Below the pieces are notes generated by a model. The model had not been told where the DNA came from. It did not search any database and worked only from the letters and a program-made list of their open reading frames with translations. Of a stretch of 64,000 nt of DNA, positions 41,566 through 51,877 are shown piece by piece. Origin of the DNA: an uncultured Gammaproteobacteria bacterium (lineage in GTDB: Bacteria > Pseudomonadota > Gammaproteobacteria > PS1 > Pseudothioglobaceae). Location of the stretch: NCBI GenBank assembly GCA_913057955.1, contig CAJXOB010000002.1, forward strand, positions 25,079 through 89,078, written 5' to 3'. A program made the translations under genes and the position numbers. Position 1 is the first letter of the stretch. Each line of letters starts with the position of its first letter.

Positions 41566-42108
41566 TTATGCGTTAATAAAATGCTCTCTATAGTGCTTTA
41601 ATTCGTCAATAGAGTCATAAACATCAGACAAAGCGAGGTGCCTAGATTTTTTATATGAGGTAGAAAGGATGCTTGGCTTCCAGCGAACTGCTAGCTCCTT
41701 CAACGTGGAAACATCGATATGGCGATAATGAAAAAACTTTTCAAGGTTTGGCATATAGTTGTATAAGAATCTTCTATCCTGACAAATTGAGTTGCCACAC
41801 ATTGGCGATGCTCCTTGGTCGACATAGTTGATAAGAAATTCGAGGGTTTGGGATTCTGCATCAGCGGTGGAAATTGTACTTTCTAGTACTCTTTTTACAA
41901 GTCCAGATCGATTGTGTTGGCTAGTATTCCATTCATCCATCCCATCAAGCAGATCACTATTTTGATGAATAGCTAACGAAGGGCCTTCTTCTATTACATT
42001 TAGATTTGCGTCGGTAACCACTGTAGCTATTTCAATTATGACATCGCTTTCAGGAATTAATCCTGTCATTTCAAGGTCTATCCAGATAAGATTAGTTTTT
42101 TTATTCAT
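41566..42108 (-). CDS. orn: Oligoribonuclease
   Basis: [40 protein letters not shown]. Confidence 0.97.
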   Translation of the reverse strand: MNKKTNLIWIDLEMTGLIPESDVIIEIATVVTDANLNVIEEGPSLAIHQNSDLLDGMDEWNTSQHNRSGLVKRVLESTISTADAESQTLEFLINYVDQGASPMCGNSICQDRRFLYNYMPNLEKFFHYRHIDVSTLKELAVRWKPSILSTSYKKSRHLALSDVYDSIDELKHYREHFINA

Positions 42109-42110
42109 AT

Positions 42111-43127
42111 TTATTTATTGCTAGCAAAAATATATTCTTCAAGTTTTTCTTTTGCACTTCCATCCGATAATATTTGGTTTGCTTTTTCAATTCCTGAGTT
42201 TAGTGAATCTACAAGACCACTTACGTAAATAGCAGCACCGGCATTAAAAGAAATGATATCTTTTGCAGTACCATTTTTTCCAGAAAAGGCCTCATAAATT
42301 AGCGAAAGTGACTCATCTGCATTTTCTACTTTAATATCATTAAGGTTACCTCGCTTTAATCCAAAGTCATCTGGGTGAACGGTATAGGTTGAGATTTCAC
42401 CATTATGCAATTCGGCTACAAAGGTTTTGTCGGCTACAGAAAATTCATCAAGTCCATCTGCAGAGTGAACCACCATAACATGTCTAGATTTAAGACTTTT
42501 TAGGACGTTAGCAATTGGCTCTACTAATTTTTTATCATACACTCCAATAACTTGGTTAGGTGCCTTAGCTGGATTGGTTAGGGGTCCTAAAACATTAAAT
42601 ATTGTTCTAACTGCTAGTTCTTTTCGTGGGCCAATCGCATGTTTCATTGCGCTATGATGAGCTGGTGCAAACATAAAGCCAACACCTAATTTTTCAATGC
42701 ATTGACTGATGGCTTTTGGATTTAAGTTAAGATTTATTCCGGCTGCTTCTAAAACATCTGCGCTTCCAGATTTCGATGAAATGGATCGATTTCCATGCTT
42801 TGCAACCTTTCCACCTGCAGCGGCAACAACAAAGGCAGAGGCAGTCGAGATATTAAATAAACCCAAGCCATCCCCACCAGTTCCGCAAGTATCAACAAGA
42901 TACTCAGTGCTACTGAGTTCGACTGATGTTGCCAGTGAGCGCATGACCTTTGCGCTGGCAGTAATCTCTTCAATTGTTTCACCCTTCATGGATAGACCAA
43001 CTAAAAAAGCACCAATTTGAGCATCCGTTGTTTGGCCTGTCATAATGCTATTCATGACATCAAGCATTTCACTTTCATTTAGATCTTTTTTTGAAATCAC
43101 TGATTTGATGGCTTGATTTATATTCAT
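42111..43127 (-). CDS. trpD: Anthranilate phosphoribosyltransferase
   Basis: [47 protein letters not shown]. Confidence 0.97.
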   Translation of the reverse strand: MNINQAIKSVISKKDLNESEMLDVMNSIMTGQTTDAQIGAFLVGLSMKGETIEEITASAKVMRSLATSVELSSTEYLVDTCGTGGDGLGLFNISTASAFVVAAAGGKVAKHGNRSISSKSGSADVLEAAGINLNLNPKAISQCIEKLGVGFMFAPAHHSAMKHAIGPRKELAVRTIFNVLGPLTNPAKAPNQVIGVYDKKLVEPIANVLKSLKSRHVMVVHSADGLDEFSVADKTFVAELHNGEISTYTVHPDDFGLKRGNLNDIKVENADESLSLIYEAFSGKNGTAKDIISFNAGAAIYVSGLVDSLNSGIEKANQILSDGSAKEKLEEYIFASNK

Positions 43128-43129
43128 AG

Positions 43130-44380
43130 TTATCGATGGCTCATTAGGAGTTCAATATCATCTACATTTTTAATGGCTGCTTCAGATAGAATATGGTTTC
43201 CATCTTTAGTAACTAACACATCGTCTTCAATTCTGATTCCAATATTCCAATATTTAGGATCAATTTTATCATTCTTGCGGATGTAGATTCCTGGCTCCAC
43301 TGTGGTGACCATCCCTACTTGAAATTTTCGAAAAGACTCGCCACTTTCTTTAGTGCCAACATCATGAACATCTAAACCCAACCAATGGCCAGTGCCATGC
43401 ATATAGAATTCTCTTAAATTACTAGCATCATCCATTATCCCTAGCTTCATAAGTCCACTTGTAATAATTTCACATACTATCTCATGAGGCTTGTTTACAT
43501 TTTCACCAGGCATGATAGAGGCGATAGCTTGCTTCTGTGCATATAAAACAATTTCATATATTTCTTTTTGGGACGGACTAAACCTTCCGTTAACTGGAAA
43601 GGTTCTTGTAATATCAGACGCATAACCAAGTATTTCACAGCCAGCATCGATGAGGAGAAGGTCACCATCATTTAATAATTTATTGTTTTCGGTGTAATGA
43701 AGTATGCATGCATTTTTCCCTCCTGCAACAATTGGAGGGTAAGAATGTTCTGAGTTTTCATTTCGAAATACTGAGTCAAATTCAGCTGCAATATTGTACT
43801 CATAGAGTCCCGGATGAGTTTTTACCATAGCCTTCATATGTGCCTTTGAAGCTAAATCTGCTGCAGTTTGCATATTTTTTATTTCAGAAGGATCTTTAAT
43901 AAGTCTCATTTCTGAAATGTATGGGTTTAATGGGTTTAATTTTTTTCCCAATAATACTGTAATTGCTGCGTTTAATTTATTTGTACTTGAATTGTCTTTC
44001 CAGCCCCCATTGGTTGGAGCATCAAAATATACAGAAGAGCTTTCATTTATCTGGGAGGAAGTTTCATCAAAAAAACTATCAATGTCGAATGCATGATCAA
44101 CTAACAAGATTTCAGGTGCGAGGTCTATTCCAAGCCTCACTCCATTCCATATTTCTTTGGTTTGATCTTTAGGCCTTAAAAAAATGCTGTAATTATTTTT
44201 AGAGAAAATTGCAACTGCATCAGGCTCTATAAAGCCCGTAAGGTACCAAAAACTACTGTCTGGTCGAAAGGGGTAGTTGACATCGCTGTTTCTTTTTTGT
44301 TCACTATTGGTAGATACAATTATTACTGCATCATCGCCTAGTATGCTTAGCAACTCTTCTCTTCTTTTTTTATGTATCAT
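43130..44380 (-). CDS. pepP: Xaa-Pro aminopeptidase (M24)
   Basis: N-terminal aminopeptidase P domain; DAGCEILGYASDITRTFPVNG, HGTGHWLGLDVHDVG, VEPGIYI. Confidence 0.95.
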   Translation of the reverse strand: MIHKKRREELLSILGDDAVIIVSTNSEQKRNSDVNYPFRPDSSFWYLTGFIEPDAVAIFSKNNYSIFLRPKDQTKEIWNGVRLGIDLAPEILLVDHAFDIDSFFDETSSQINESSSVYFDAPTNGGWKDNSSTNKLNAAITVLLGKKLNPLNPYISEMRLIKDPSEIKNMQTAADLASKAHMKAMVKTHPGLYEYNIAAEFDSVFRNENSEHSYPPIVAGGKNACILHYTENNKLLNDGDLLLIDAGCEILGYASDITRTFPVNGRFSPSQKEIYEIVLYAQKQAIASIMPGENVNKPHEIVCEIITSGLMKLGIMDDASNLREFYMHGTGHWLGLDVHDVGTKESGESFRKFQVGMVTTVEPGIYIRKNDKIDPKYWNIGIRIEDDVLVTKDGNHILSEAAIKNVDDIELLMSHR

Positions 44381-44427
44381 TTTGTTAGGCGCATTAATTC
44401 ACTGATAAACAACCCAAGAAAGATACC

Positions 44428-45144
44428 ATGAAAAAGATACGACTTTATCAAAATACTGCTCTAACTGTAGGTAAAAGTGTTGAATTAAGTAAAGATAATA
44501 GCCACCATCTTAACAAAGTTTTACGTTTTCCAGGCGGTAAAGATATCACTATATTTAATGGTGATGGTTTTGACTACAACGCAACGGTTCAAAGGTTAGA
44601 AAAAATAACCAGTCTCGACATTGTTTCTAAGTTGAAAAATGACTCCGAATCTAAACTTAATTTAACACTTGCGCAAGGAATTGCTAAAGGCGAAAAAATG
44701 GATTTTTTGATCCAAAAAGCAGTAGAGTTAGGGGTATCAAATATTATCCCAATGCAGCTAGAGCGCTGTGTAGTTAGATTAAAAGGTGATCGGGCCCAAA
44801 AAAAAATAGAGCATTGGCAAAAGATAGCGAACCATGCGTGTGAGCAATCAGGGAGATCCGTAATGGTTAGTATCTTACCTCCAACTTTACTTAGTGATTT
44901 GCTTAGTAATCCAAATCATAATGGCTTTGTTTTGCATCATCGTGCAAATTTAAGTCTTACCCAGGTGCCATCATATTCAAAAGCAACAATTCTAATTGGT
45001 CCAGAAGGCGGATTAACTGACCAAGAGGTTGTCGATTCAACGCATGCTGGATTTAAGTCTCTATTATTAGGCAAAAGAATTTTAAGGACTGAAACTGCAT
45101 CACTTGTTGCTATCGCTAATATGCAGCTTTTATGGGGTAGTTGA
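44428..45144 (+). CDS. rsmE: 16S rRNA (uracil1498-N3)-methyltransferase
   Basis: HHLNKVLRFPGG, QKAVELGVSNIIPMQLERCVVR, LIGPEGGLTDQEV, LGKRILRTETA. Confidence 0.95.
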   Translation: MKKIRLYQNTALTVGKSVELSKDNSHHLNKVLRFPGGKDITIFNGDGFDYNATVQRLEKITSLDIVSKLKNDSESKLNLTLAQGIAKGEKMDFLIQKAVELGVSNIIPMQLERCVVRLKGDRAQKKIEHWQKIANHACEQSGRSVMVSILPPTLLSDLLSNPNHNGFVLHHRANLSLTQVPSYSKATILIGPEGGLTDQEVVDSTHAGFKSLLLGKRILRTETASLVAIANMQLLWGS

Positions 45145-45168
45145 TAATATTTTTTCAGGTTTCCTTAA

Positions 45169-45999
45169 TTAATCAACATCTCCAAGGTCATTACTTAGCT
45201 CGCGGGCACGGTCATATGCAGCTCGTGTAGCAGCTGCAACTATTCCTTCAAAATTTTGATCTTGAAAACTTTCAATAGCTGCTTGAGTAGTTCCATTAGG
45301 AGAAGTAACCTCTGCTCTAAGTGTTTTCGAGTCTTTGCCACTTTTGGTTGCCATTAAACTTGCCCCTAAACTTGTTTGAATGCTTAGTGAGTTCGCAGTT
45401 TTTTCATCCAAACCAAGGGAAATTGCAGCTTGCGTAATAGATTGCATTAATAGAAAAAAATATGCAGGACCACTTCCTGATATAGCAGTAATTGCATCAA
45501 TTAGTTTTTCATCATTTACCCAAAAACATTCGCCTACTGAAGACAAGATTGAGGTTACTAATTCTCTTTGTTGGCTGCTAACTAGATCATTTGCAAAAAG
45601 TCCTGTAACGCCACTTTGGTAAAGTGCAGGTGTATTGGGCATTGTTCTTACAAGGGCAAAATCACCACCCAACCAGCGGTTAATATCACTACCTCTAATT
45701 CCAGCTACGATAGAGACAAAAAGGTGATTTGGTTTAACTTTATTTTTTAATTGAAGGCAAACCACTGAGAGTACTTGAGGTTTTACTGCAAAAACAACAA
45801 TATCACTATTATTAAGTAAAGAAGTATTATCAGAGTATGTTGCGATATTCAGTTCAGATTTACGCTTAATCAGAAGCTCATCATTAGAGTCACTTACGTT
45901 TATGTTTTGAGCATCAAAGCCATTACTGAGAAGGCCTTTTATCAAAGCATATGCCATATTCCCGGCTCCAATAAATCCAATGACTGTTTTGTTTTCCAT
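45169..45999 (-). CDS. proC: Pyrroline-5-carboxylate reductase
   Basis: IGFIGAGNMAYALIKGL, VRTMPNTPALYQSGVTGLFA, AISGSGPAYFF. Confidence 0.96.
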   Translation of the reverse strand: MENKTVIGFIGAGNMAYALIKGLLSNGFDAQNINVSDSNDELLIKRKSELNIATYSDNTSLLNNSDIVVFAVKPQVLSVVCLQLKNKVKPNHLFVSIVAGIRGSDINRWLGGDFALVRTMPNTPALYQSGVTGLFANDLVSSQQRELVTSILSSVGECFWVNDEKLIDAITAISGSGPAYFFLLMQSITQAAISLGLDEKTANSLSIQTSLGASLMATKSGKDSKTLRAEVTSPNGTTQAAIESFQDQNFEGIVAAATRAAYDRARELSNDLGDVD

Positions 46000-46065
46000 A
46001 TAAAATATCTAAGTTATAAGTGCTTAAATCAATTCTACCAAACTTGTAATAAATAAAGAGCATTA

Positions 46066-46734
46066 ATGAAAAAATTTCAGCCAAAACTAATATTAATCGA
46101 TGTTGATGGGACTTTAGTTGACAGTGTTCCTGATCTTGCTTACTGTGTTGATGAGATGATGATTCAGATTGGTATGCCAGCTCGAGGAGAATCTAGTGTT
46201 AGGCAATGGGTTGGAAATGGTGTTCCCAGATTAGTAGAGCGAGCTTTGACAGGAGATTTGGATCTGAAGCCAAGTCAAGAGGTATTCGACGCGGCTTATC
46301 CAATTTTTTTAGAACTTTATGCTGACAATTCAGCAGTAAGGTCAAGTCTATATGATGGTGTCAAGGAGGGTTTAGATTATTTACAATCTAAAAACTACCT
46401 TTTAGGTTGCGTAACTAATAAGGCAGAGCAGTTTACTCACCCATTACTAAAGTCATTAAATATCTATGACTACTTCAAAATAGTCATTTCTGGCGACACT
46501 TTGGAAAAGAAAAAGCCAGACCCTTTGCCGCTCCTGTATAGCGCTGGTTTTTTTAATATAGATCCAAATGAGTGCCTTATGTTGGGAGATTCAGTAAGCG
46601 ATGTAAGGGCTGCTAGAGCAGCTAGATTTGATATAATTTGTATGTCATATGGATATAATCACGGTAATAATATATCAGATGAAAATCCTGACCTTGTAAT
46701 CGATTCGATGGCGCAATTACGAGATTACCTTTAA
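46066..46734 (+). CDS. gph: Phosphoglycolate phosphatase (HAD)
   Basis: LIDVDGTLVDSVPDLA, GCVTNKAEQFTHPLL, KKPDPLPLL, LMLGDSVSDVRAARAA. Confidence 0.92.
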   Translation: MKKFQPKLILIDVDGTLVDSVPDLAYCVDEMMIQIGMPARGESSVRQWVGNGVPRLVERALTGDLDLKPSQEVFDAAYPIFLELYADNSAVRSSLYDGVKEGLDYLQSKNYLLGCVTNKAEQFTHPLLKSLNIYDYFKIVISGDTLEKKKPDPLPLLYSAGFFNIDPNECLMLGDSVSDVRAARAARFDIICMSYGYNHGNNISDENPDLVIDSMAQLRDYL

Positions 46735-47969
46735 TGAGTATTGATGAAAATAATATCTGGCATCCTTATGCTACGATACCAAATAAGGTTCCTACTTATC
46801 TAGTTGATACAGCAGATGGTGTGTATCTAAACTTTAAAAATGGCTCTCGTGTTATCGATGGTATGAGCTCATGGTGGTCAATGATTCATGGCTACAATAA
46901 TCCTTTTATAAATAGGGCAATCAAGAGCCAGATAGATGCTGTATCGCATGTAATGTTTGGCGGTCTCACTCATCAGCCTGCGATTGACTTATGCGAAAAA
47001 CTCATAAAAATAACCCCTCAGGGGCTTGATAAGGTTTTTTTTGCTGACTCTGGCTCTGTTTCTGTAGAGGTTTCTCTTAAAATGGCTCTACAGTACTGGC
47101 ACAATAAAGGCAAAAAAGAAAAGTCACATTTTGTAACTCCGAGAGGTGGCTACCATGGAGATACTTTTGGAGCAATGAGTGTTTGCGATCCAAATAATGG
47201 CATGCACCATTTATTTAGTGGTGTTCTTCCAAAGCATTATTTTGTGACTCAGCCTAAATCAGGTCGAAGCCGTGAAGCCCTTTCAGATCTAGAGGCAACA
47301 CTTAAAAAAAATCATAATAATATTGCAGCAATGATTCTTGAGCCTATTGTTCAAGGGGCTGGTGGAATGAATATTTATGATGCTGATTATCTCCAAGGTG
47401 CCAGATCATTATGCGATGATTATGAGGTTTTATTGATCGTGGATGAAATAGCTACAGGTTTTGGCCGAACAGGCGAACTCTTTGGTTGTAATCATGCAAA
47501 TATTTCACCTGATATTCTTTGTATAGGCAAAGCTTTAACTGGCGGTTACATGACTATGGCGGCTGCAATAACTACTGAAAAAGTCTCAAGTACTGTCGGT
47601 GTTTTGATGCATGGGCCTACTTTTATGGCAAACCCTTTGGCTTGTTCAGCGGCAAATGCTAGTATTGATTTACTTCTAAGTAGCAATTGGAAAAAAAGAA
47701 TCTCAGAGCTTCAAAGTATCCTTAGCGCTCAACTTCTGACTTTAAAGGAGCATAAGTCTATATTTGACGTTAGAATAATTGGGGCAATAGGAGTCTTAGA
47801 GTTCAAAAAACCTCTTGATATGAAAAAAACCCAAGAGCAACTAATTGACTGTGGAATTTGGCTTAGACCTTATGGAAAATTACTTTATACGATGCCGCCT
47901 TTCATAATTACCGATCAAGAGTTATTGAAAATTACGGATGCAATGAAAGGAGTGGCTGAAAACCTTTAG
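46734..47969 (+). CDS. bioA: Adenosylmethionine-8-amino-7-oxononanoate aminotransferase
   Basis: IWHPYATIP, DGMSSWWSMIHGYN, DEIATGFGRTGELF, IGKALTGGYMTMAA. Confidence 0.96.
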   Translation: MSIDENNIWHPYATIPNKVPTYLVDTADGVYLNFKNGSRVIDGMSSWWSMIHGYNNPFINRAIKSQIDAVSHVMFGGLTHQPAIDLCEKLIKITPQGLDKVFFADSGSVSVEVSLKMALQYWHNKGKKEKSHFVTPRGGYHGDTFGAMSVCDPNNGMHHLFSGVLPKHYFVTQPKSGRSREALSDLEATLKKNHNNIAAMILEPIVQGAGGMNIYDADYLQGARSLCDDYEVLLIVDEIATGFGRTGELFGCNHANISPDILCIGKALTGGYMTMAAAITTEKVSSTVGVLMHGPTFMANPLACSAANASIDLLLSSNWKKRISELQSILSAQLLTLKEHKSIFDVRIIGAIGVLEFKKPLDMKKTQEQLIDCGIWLRPYGKLLYTMPPFIITDQELLKITDAMKGVAENL

Positions 47970-47986
47970 GAAAAACGTTTTATTGA

Positions 47987-49951
47987 CTATTCAATTGGGT
48001 CAATATCGATAAACCAGCGAACTGATGAGCTAACCTTGATTGTTTCAATATGCTTATAAAAGGTTTTAATTAATCTATGCAGCTGACTCCTATCTTTAGA
48101 TTGTAAATATAAATTAAAGTAGTAATAGTTCGACTTCTTCTCAATTACCCCAGGAACTGGCCCCCAAATTTCAATTGACTCTATATCAATGTTATTAATT
48201 AACTGCGCTACTTCATTTAAAAAATTTTCAGCTTCATTTTTGTTTTTAGCGTTTGCGCAAATTAATGCTTGGTGAGCATATGGTGGCAGCTGTGCATCCT
48301 CCCTTTCTAATAATAAGGTTTTTGCATATTCAATATATTGTGAGTCTCTTACAAACTTAAAAATAGGGTGATGTGGATAACGAGTTTGGATATTAACTTC
48401 CCCTCGATACTCGCCTCTTCCGCACCTTCCCGAAACTTGAATAAGTAATTGAGCTAATTGCTCTGTTGCTCTATAGTCTAGAGACATGAGGCCAACATCT
48501 ACATCTAAAATACCAACAAATGCTAAATTAGAGAAGTCATGCCCTTTTGCTAACATTTGAGTGCCTACGATAATGCAGGGCTCCCCAGAGTTTATTTTTT
48601 CTAAATGTGTTATGAATGCTTTTTTCTTGCGTGTTGTATCTCTATCAATTCTAATTACATCAGAGTTAGGAAAATACGACTCAAGATTTTCCTCTAACCT
48701 TTCTGTTCCGTAACCTAGTATCTTTAGGTTTTGGCTATTGCAAGAGGGGCAAGAGGACTCTGGTGATTTCTCAAATCCACAGTGATGACACTTTAGTCGA
48801 TTAATGTTGCGATGATAAACAAGTTTTGAATCACAATTAGTGCACTCAGATTGCCAGTCGCATTCGGTGCAATAATAAACTGGTGCGTAGCCTCGACGAT
48901 TAATAAAGAGCATGACTTGTTTATCTTCCTCTAAGTATTTTTTTATTTTAGAAACTAGAGGTATTGATAGAGCTTCTGCAGGTTGGCTCCGCATGTCAAT
49001 TAAATTAACAACCGGCATGATTGCTTCACCGGGGCGAGTGTTTAAAGTAAGACGCGTAAGTTTTTTGTCAGCAACATTTTTTAAAGTCTCGAGTGAGGGC
49101 GTTGCAGTTCCTAAAATCAGAGGAATATTTGCAAACTTGGCGCGCATAAAACTAAGATCTCGCGCAGAGTAGCGGAAGCTTGATTGTTGCTTAAAAGATC
49201 CATCATGCTCCTCATCCACTATGACTAATCCGAGATTAGGGATTGGAGTAAAGATAGCAGAGCGAGTCCCTAGAATAACTTTTGCTTCGCCACTTTTAGC
49301 CAATAGATAGGCGTCTTGTTTTTGAGTTTCGTTTAGTTGAGAATGAACAGCAACAACTCTTTCTTTTATCCTCTCTTCAAAGCGGACGATCATTTGGGGC
49401 GTTAATCCAATTTCAGGAACTAGAACAAGAACCTGCTTTCCTTCCTTTAGTAGTTTTTCAGTAAGATTAAGATACACTTCAGTTTTTCCACTTCCTGTAA
49501 CTCCTTGAAGTAGAAACCCATGAAAGCTATCTTCATGTTTAAGCACTTCATTTACTGCATTTTTTTGTTCAGATGTCGGCTTGAAGTTACTTGGCGAAGT
49601 AACATTGTTTATCGAGGCTGGCTTCTTAATAATTGCTGGCTTACCCATCCTTAGATTTTTTGGAAGTGCGTTGGTAAGAACTTCACCAATTGGATGATGG
49701 TAATAGTTGGCGGACCAAAATAAAAAATCAAGAATCTCTTTGGATAATAATACTTCAGTATCAATTACTTCTTCGACAGTACGAAGCTTATCAAATTCAC
49801 TTTTATCTTTGAGAGAAAGGACAATTCCTATAACTTTTTTTGGGCCAAAAGGAACTTTTACCCTGGCACCAACATCCACATTTTGATTACAAATGTAATC
49901 AAATGTGTTATGTAAAGGTACTGGAATGGCAACTTCTATGATTTGGCTCAA
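47987..49951 (-). CDS. priA: Primosomal protein N' (helicase PriA)
   Basis: LLQGVTGSGKTEVYL, VDEEHDGSFKQ, zinc-binding cysteine cluster CTECDWQSECTNCDSKLVYHR, QVSGRCGRG. Confidence 0.97.
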   Translation of the reverse strand: MSQIIEVAIPVPLHNTFDYICNQNVDVGARVKVPFGPKKVIGIVLSLKDKSEFDKLRTVEEVIDTEVLLSKEILDFLFWSANYYHHPIGEVLTNALPKNLRMGKPAIIKKPASINNVTSPSNFKPTSEQKNAVNEVLKHEDSFHGFLLQGVTGSGKTEVYLNLTEKLLKEGKQVLVLVPEIGLTPQMIVRFEERIKERVVAVHSQLNETQKQDAYLLAKSGEAKVILGTRSAIFTPIPNLGLVIVDEEHDGSFKQQSSFRYSARDLSFMRAKFANIPLILGTATPSLETLKNVADKKLTRLTLNTRPGEAIMPVVNLIDMRSQPAEALSIPLVSKIKKYLEEDKQVMLFINRRGYAPVYYCTECDWQSECTNCDSKLVYHRNINRLKCHHCGFEKSPESSCPSCNSQNLKILGYGTERLEENLESYFPNSDVIRIDRDTTRKKKAFITHLEKINSGEPCIIVGTQMLAKGHDFSNLAFVGILDVDVGLMSLDYRATEQLAQLLIQVSGRCGRGEYRGEVNIQTRYPHHPIFKFVRDSQYIEYAKTLLLEREDAQLPPYAHQALICANAKNKNEAENFLNEVAQLINNIDIESIEIWGPVPGVIEKKSNYYYFNLYLQSKDRSQLHRLIKTFYKHIETIKVSSSVRWFIDIDPIE

Positions 49952-50001
49952 AGTAAAATGTTTTAGGGATAAAATAAGTATTTTATCAATATAAATTAGC
50001 C

Positions 50002-50442
50002 ATGGTAGTTATTCAAAATATCATTAACGATATAAATATAGATGAAGACAAGCTAGGGTTGGTTTGCCAAAAATTCATGAGTGAAGCTGGGATTAAAGAA
50101 AGTGAGCTGCTAATCCGCATAGTTTCACCTGTTGAGATTCAAGTTCTTAATAAAGAGTATCGAGATAAAAATCAAGTTACTAATGTGCTATCTTTTCAAA
50201 GTGACATTCCTGAAGAAATTGGAGAGTCAATATTGGGAGATGTTGTTATTTGTGCTGACGTAGTAAGAGAAGAGGCGCTAGTTGGGGGTAAAACATTTTC
50301 GGATCATTTGACTCATATGGCGATTCATGGCATTCTGCATTTAGTAGGGCATGATCATGCAGACCTTGACTCTGCCAATAAAATGGAGTCAATTGAAATT
50401 GATTTTTTAAAGACATTGGGTATTAATAACCCATACAATTAG
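50002..50442 (+). CDS. ybeY: Endoribonuclease YbeY
   Basis: NVLSFQSD, LGDVVICADVV, THMAIHGILHLVGHDH. Confidence 0.96.
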   Translation: MVVIQNIINDINIDEDKLGLVCQKFMSEAGIKESELLIRIVSPVEIQVLNKEYRDKNQVTNVLSFQSDIPEEIGESILGDVVICADVVREEALVGGKTFSDHLTHMAIHGILHLVGHDHADLDSANKMESIEIDFLKTLGINNPYN

Positions 50443-50448
50443 AAAAAA

Positions 50449-51306
50449 CTAAGTTTTAATAAGTAGTTTTGCGAGCTTTTTGATGTTTTCCTCTTGCTGA
50501 TTATTTTTTCTATAAATCACTCCAATATCTCGCTTTGAATTGGTTGAATTCATATCAATGCTTATATTAGGATAATGGTTAAGAATTCCAAAATCAATCG
50601 CCATTCTGGGTAAAAAACTCACACCAATATTTGTGTCTACCATGGCAACAAGTGTTGAAATACTTGTACATGAAAAGCCAGAAATATGTTGTTTTGAAAT
50701 TTTATTATTTTGTAAGATATGTGACCTCAGGCAGTGACCTTGTTCGAGCATTAGTAGTGACCCATCCTCAATTACTTTAGAGTTACGTTTTTTATGTTGA
50801 ATAAAATAAATCGGGTCAGAAAAAACTTGAAAGCCTTCAATAAAGTTGGGCAACTCATATGGAAAAGCAAATATGGCAAAATCAATCTTAGCTTGCTCTA
50901 GTTGTTTAAGTAAATTTTCACTTGTATCTTCTTTAAATGAAACTTTGAGTTTTGGATAAAGAGTGTTTAAGTTTGATAAAAAATTAGGCAGAATATAGGT
51001 AGAGATAGTTGGAATTACACCTATAGCAACCTCAGAGTCAAAAAAATCTAACTTCGCAGTACTTAATAAAACATTTATTTCAGCCATCACTAATAACGCT
51101 TGTTTGACAACTCGATTTCCGACTGGTGTAAATCGAACATTTTTGTTATCCCTTTCAACTAGAAGAACTCCTAAGTCACTTTCAAGTTTTAATATTCCTG
51201 CGCTGAATGTTGAGGCACTAACAAAGCAATCATTTGCAGCTTTAGAAAAGTGGTTTGTATTTTTTAGCGCAATTAAATACTGTAAGTTTTTTAGTGAGGG
51301 GGTCAT
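50449..51306 (-). CDS. LysR-family transcriptional regulator, OxyR-like
   Basis: N-terminal LysR HTH (LKNLQYLIALKNTNHFSKAANDCFVSASTFSAGILKLE), LLMLEQGHCLRSHIL as in OxyR. Confidence 0.8.
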   Translation of the reverse strand: MTPSLKNLQYLIALKNTNHFSKAANDCFVSASTFSAGILKLESDLGVLLVERDNKNVRFTPVGNRVVKQALLVMAEINVLLSTAKLDFFDSEVAIGVIPTISTYILPNFLSNLNTLYPKLKVSFKEDTSENLLKQLEQAKIDFAIFAFPYELPNFIEGFQVFSDPIYFIQHKKRNSKVIEDGSLLMLEQGHCLRSHILQNNKISKQHISGFSCTSISTLVAMVDTNIGVSFLPRMAIDFGILNHYPNISIDMNSTNSKRDIGVIYRKNNQQEENIKKLAKLLIKT

Positions 51307-51409
51307 TTTTATATTCGATTTTTACGGATATTATAAACAGTTTTATTCAATTTATTTATATATAAATGACTGGTATGATGATGGCTCGTTTAACCAATCG
51401 GAGAAAATT

Positions 51410-51829
51410 ATGTCATTAAGCGGAAGTAAAACAGAACAAAGTTTAAAGGATGCATTTGCTGGTGAGTCTCAAGCAAATAGACGCTATTTATATTTTGCAA
51501 ACCAATGTGATATTCTTGGTGAGCCAGATATGGCTGCACTATTTAGATCCACTGCTGAAGGTGAAACTGGTCATGCCCATGGTCATATGGAGCATCTAAT
51601 TGAAGGTGGTGTCGGTGATCCAGGTACAGATATGCCTGCTAAGGAAGTTAGCGAGATGCTTGCTAGTGCTATTCATGGTGAAACCCATGAGTACACAGAT
51701 ATGTATCCAGGCATGGCCAAAACAGCAAGAGAAGAAGGATTTGATGAAATTGCTGAATGGTTTGAAACGTTAGCTAAGGCAGAACGTTCTCATGCAAACC
51801 GCTACCAAAAAGCGTTTGATAGCTTGTAA
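51410..51829 (+). CDS. Rubrerythrin (ferritin-like diiron, no rubredoxin tail)
   Basis: [30 protein letters not shown]...[10 protein letters not shown]..., [21 protein letters not shown]; start corrected from the ORF track (51104). Confidence 0.92.
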   Translation: MSLSGSKTEQSLKDAFAGESQANRRYLYFANQCDILGEPDMAALFRSTAEGETGHAHGHMEHLIEGGVGDPGTDMPAKEVSEMLASAIHGETHEYTDMYPGMAKTAREEGFDEIAEWFETLAKAERSHANRYQKAFDSL

Positions 51830-51835
51830 AAACCC

Positions 51836-51864
51836 TGTTGCCATAAGCTTGTCTTATGGCGACA
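51836..51864. other. Intercistronic hairpin between rubrerythrin and Fe-S protein genes
   Basis: TGTTGCCATAAG-CTTGT-CTTATGGCGACA, 12-bp stem with one G-U pair, no following T-tract. Confidence 0.65.
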
Positions 51865-51877
51865 ACACTAAAACACT

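Noticed and set aside
51104-51409. N-terminal 102-aa extension of rubrerythrin in the ORF track
   Set aside because: Antisense to the OxyR-like gene and low-complexity; rubrerythrin homology starts at [12 protein letters not shown] (51410).
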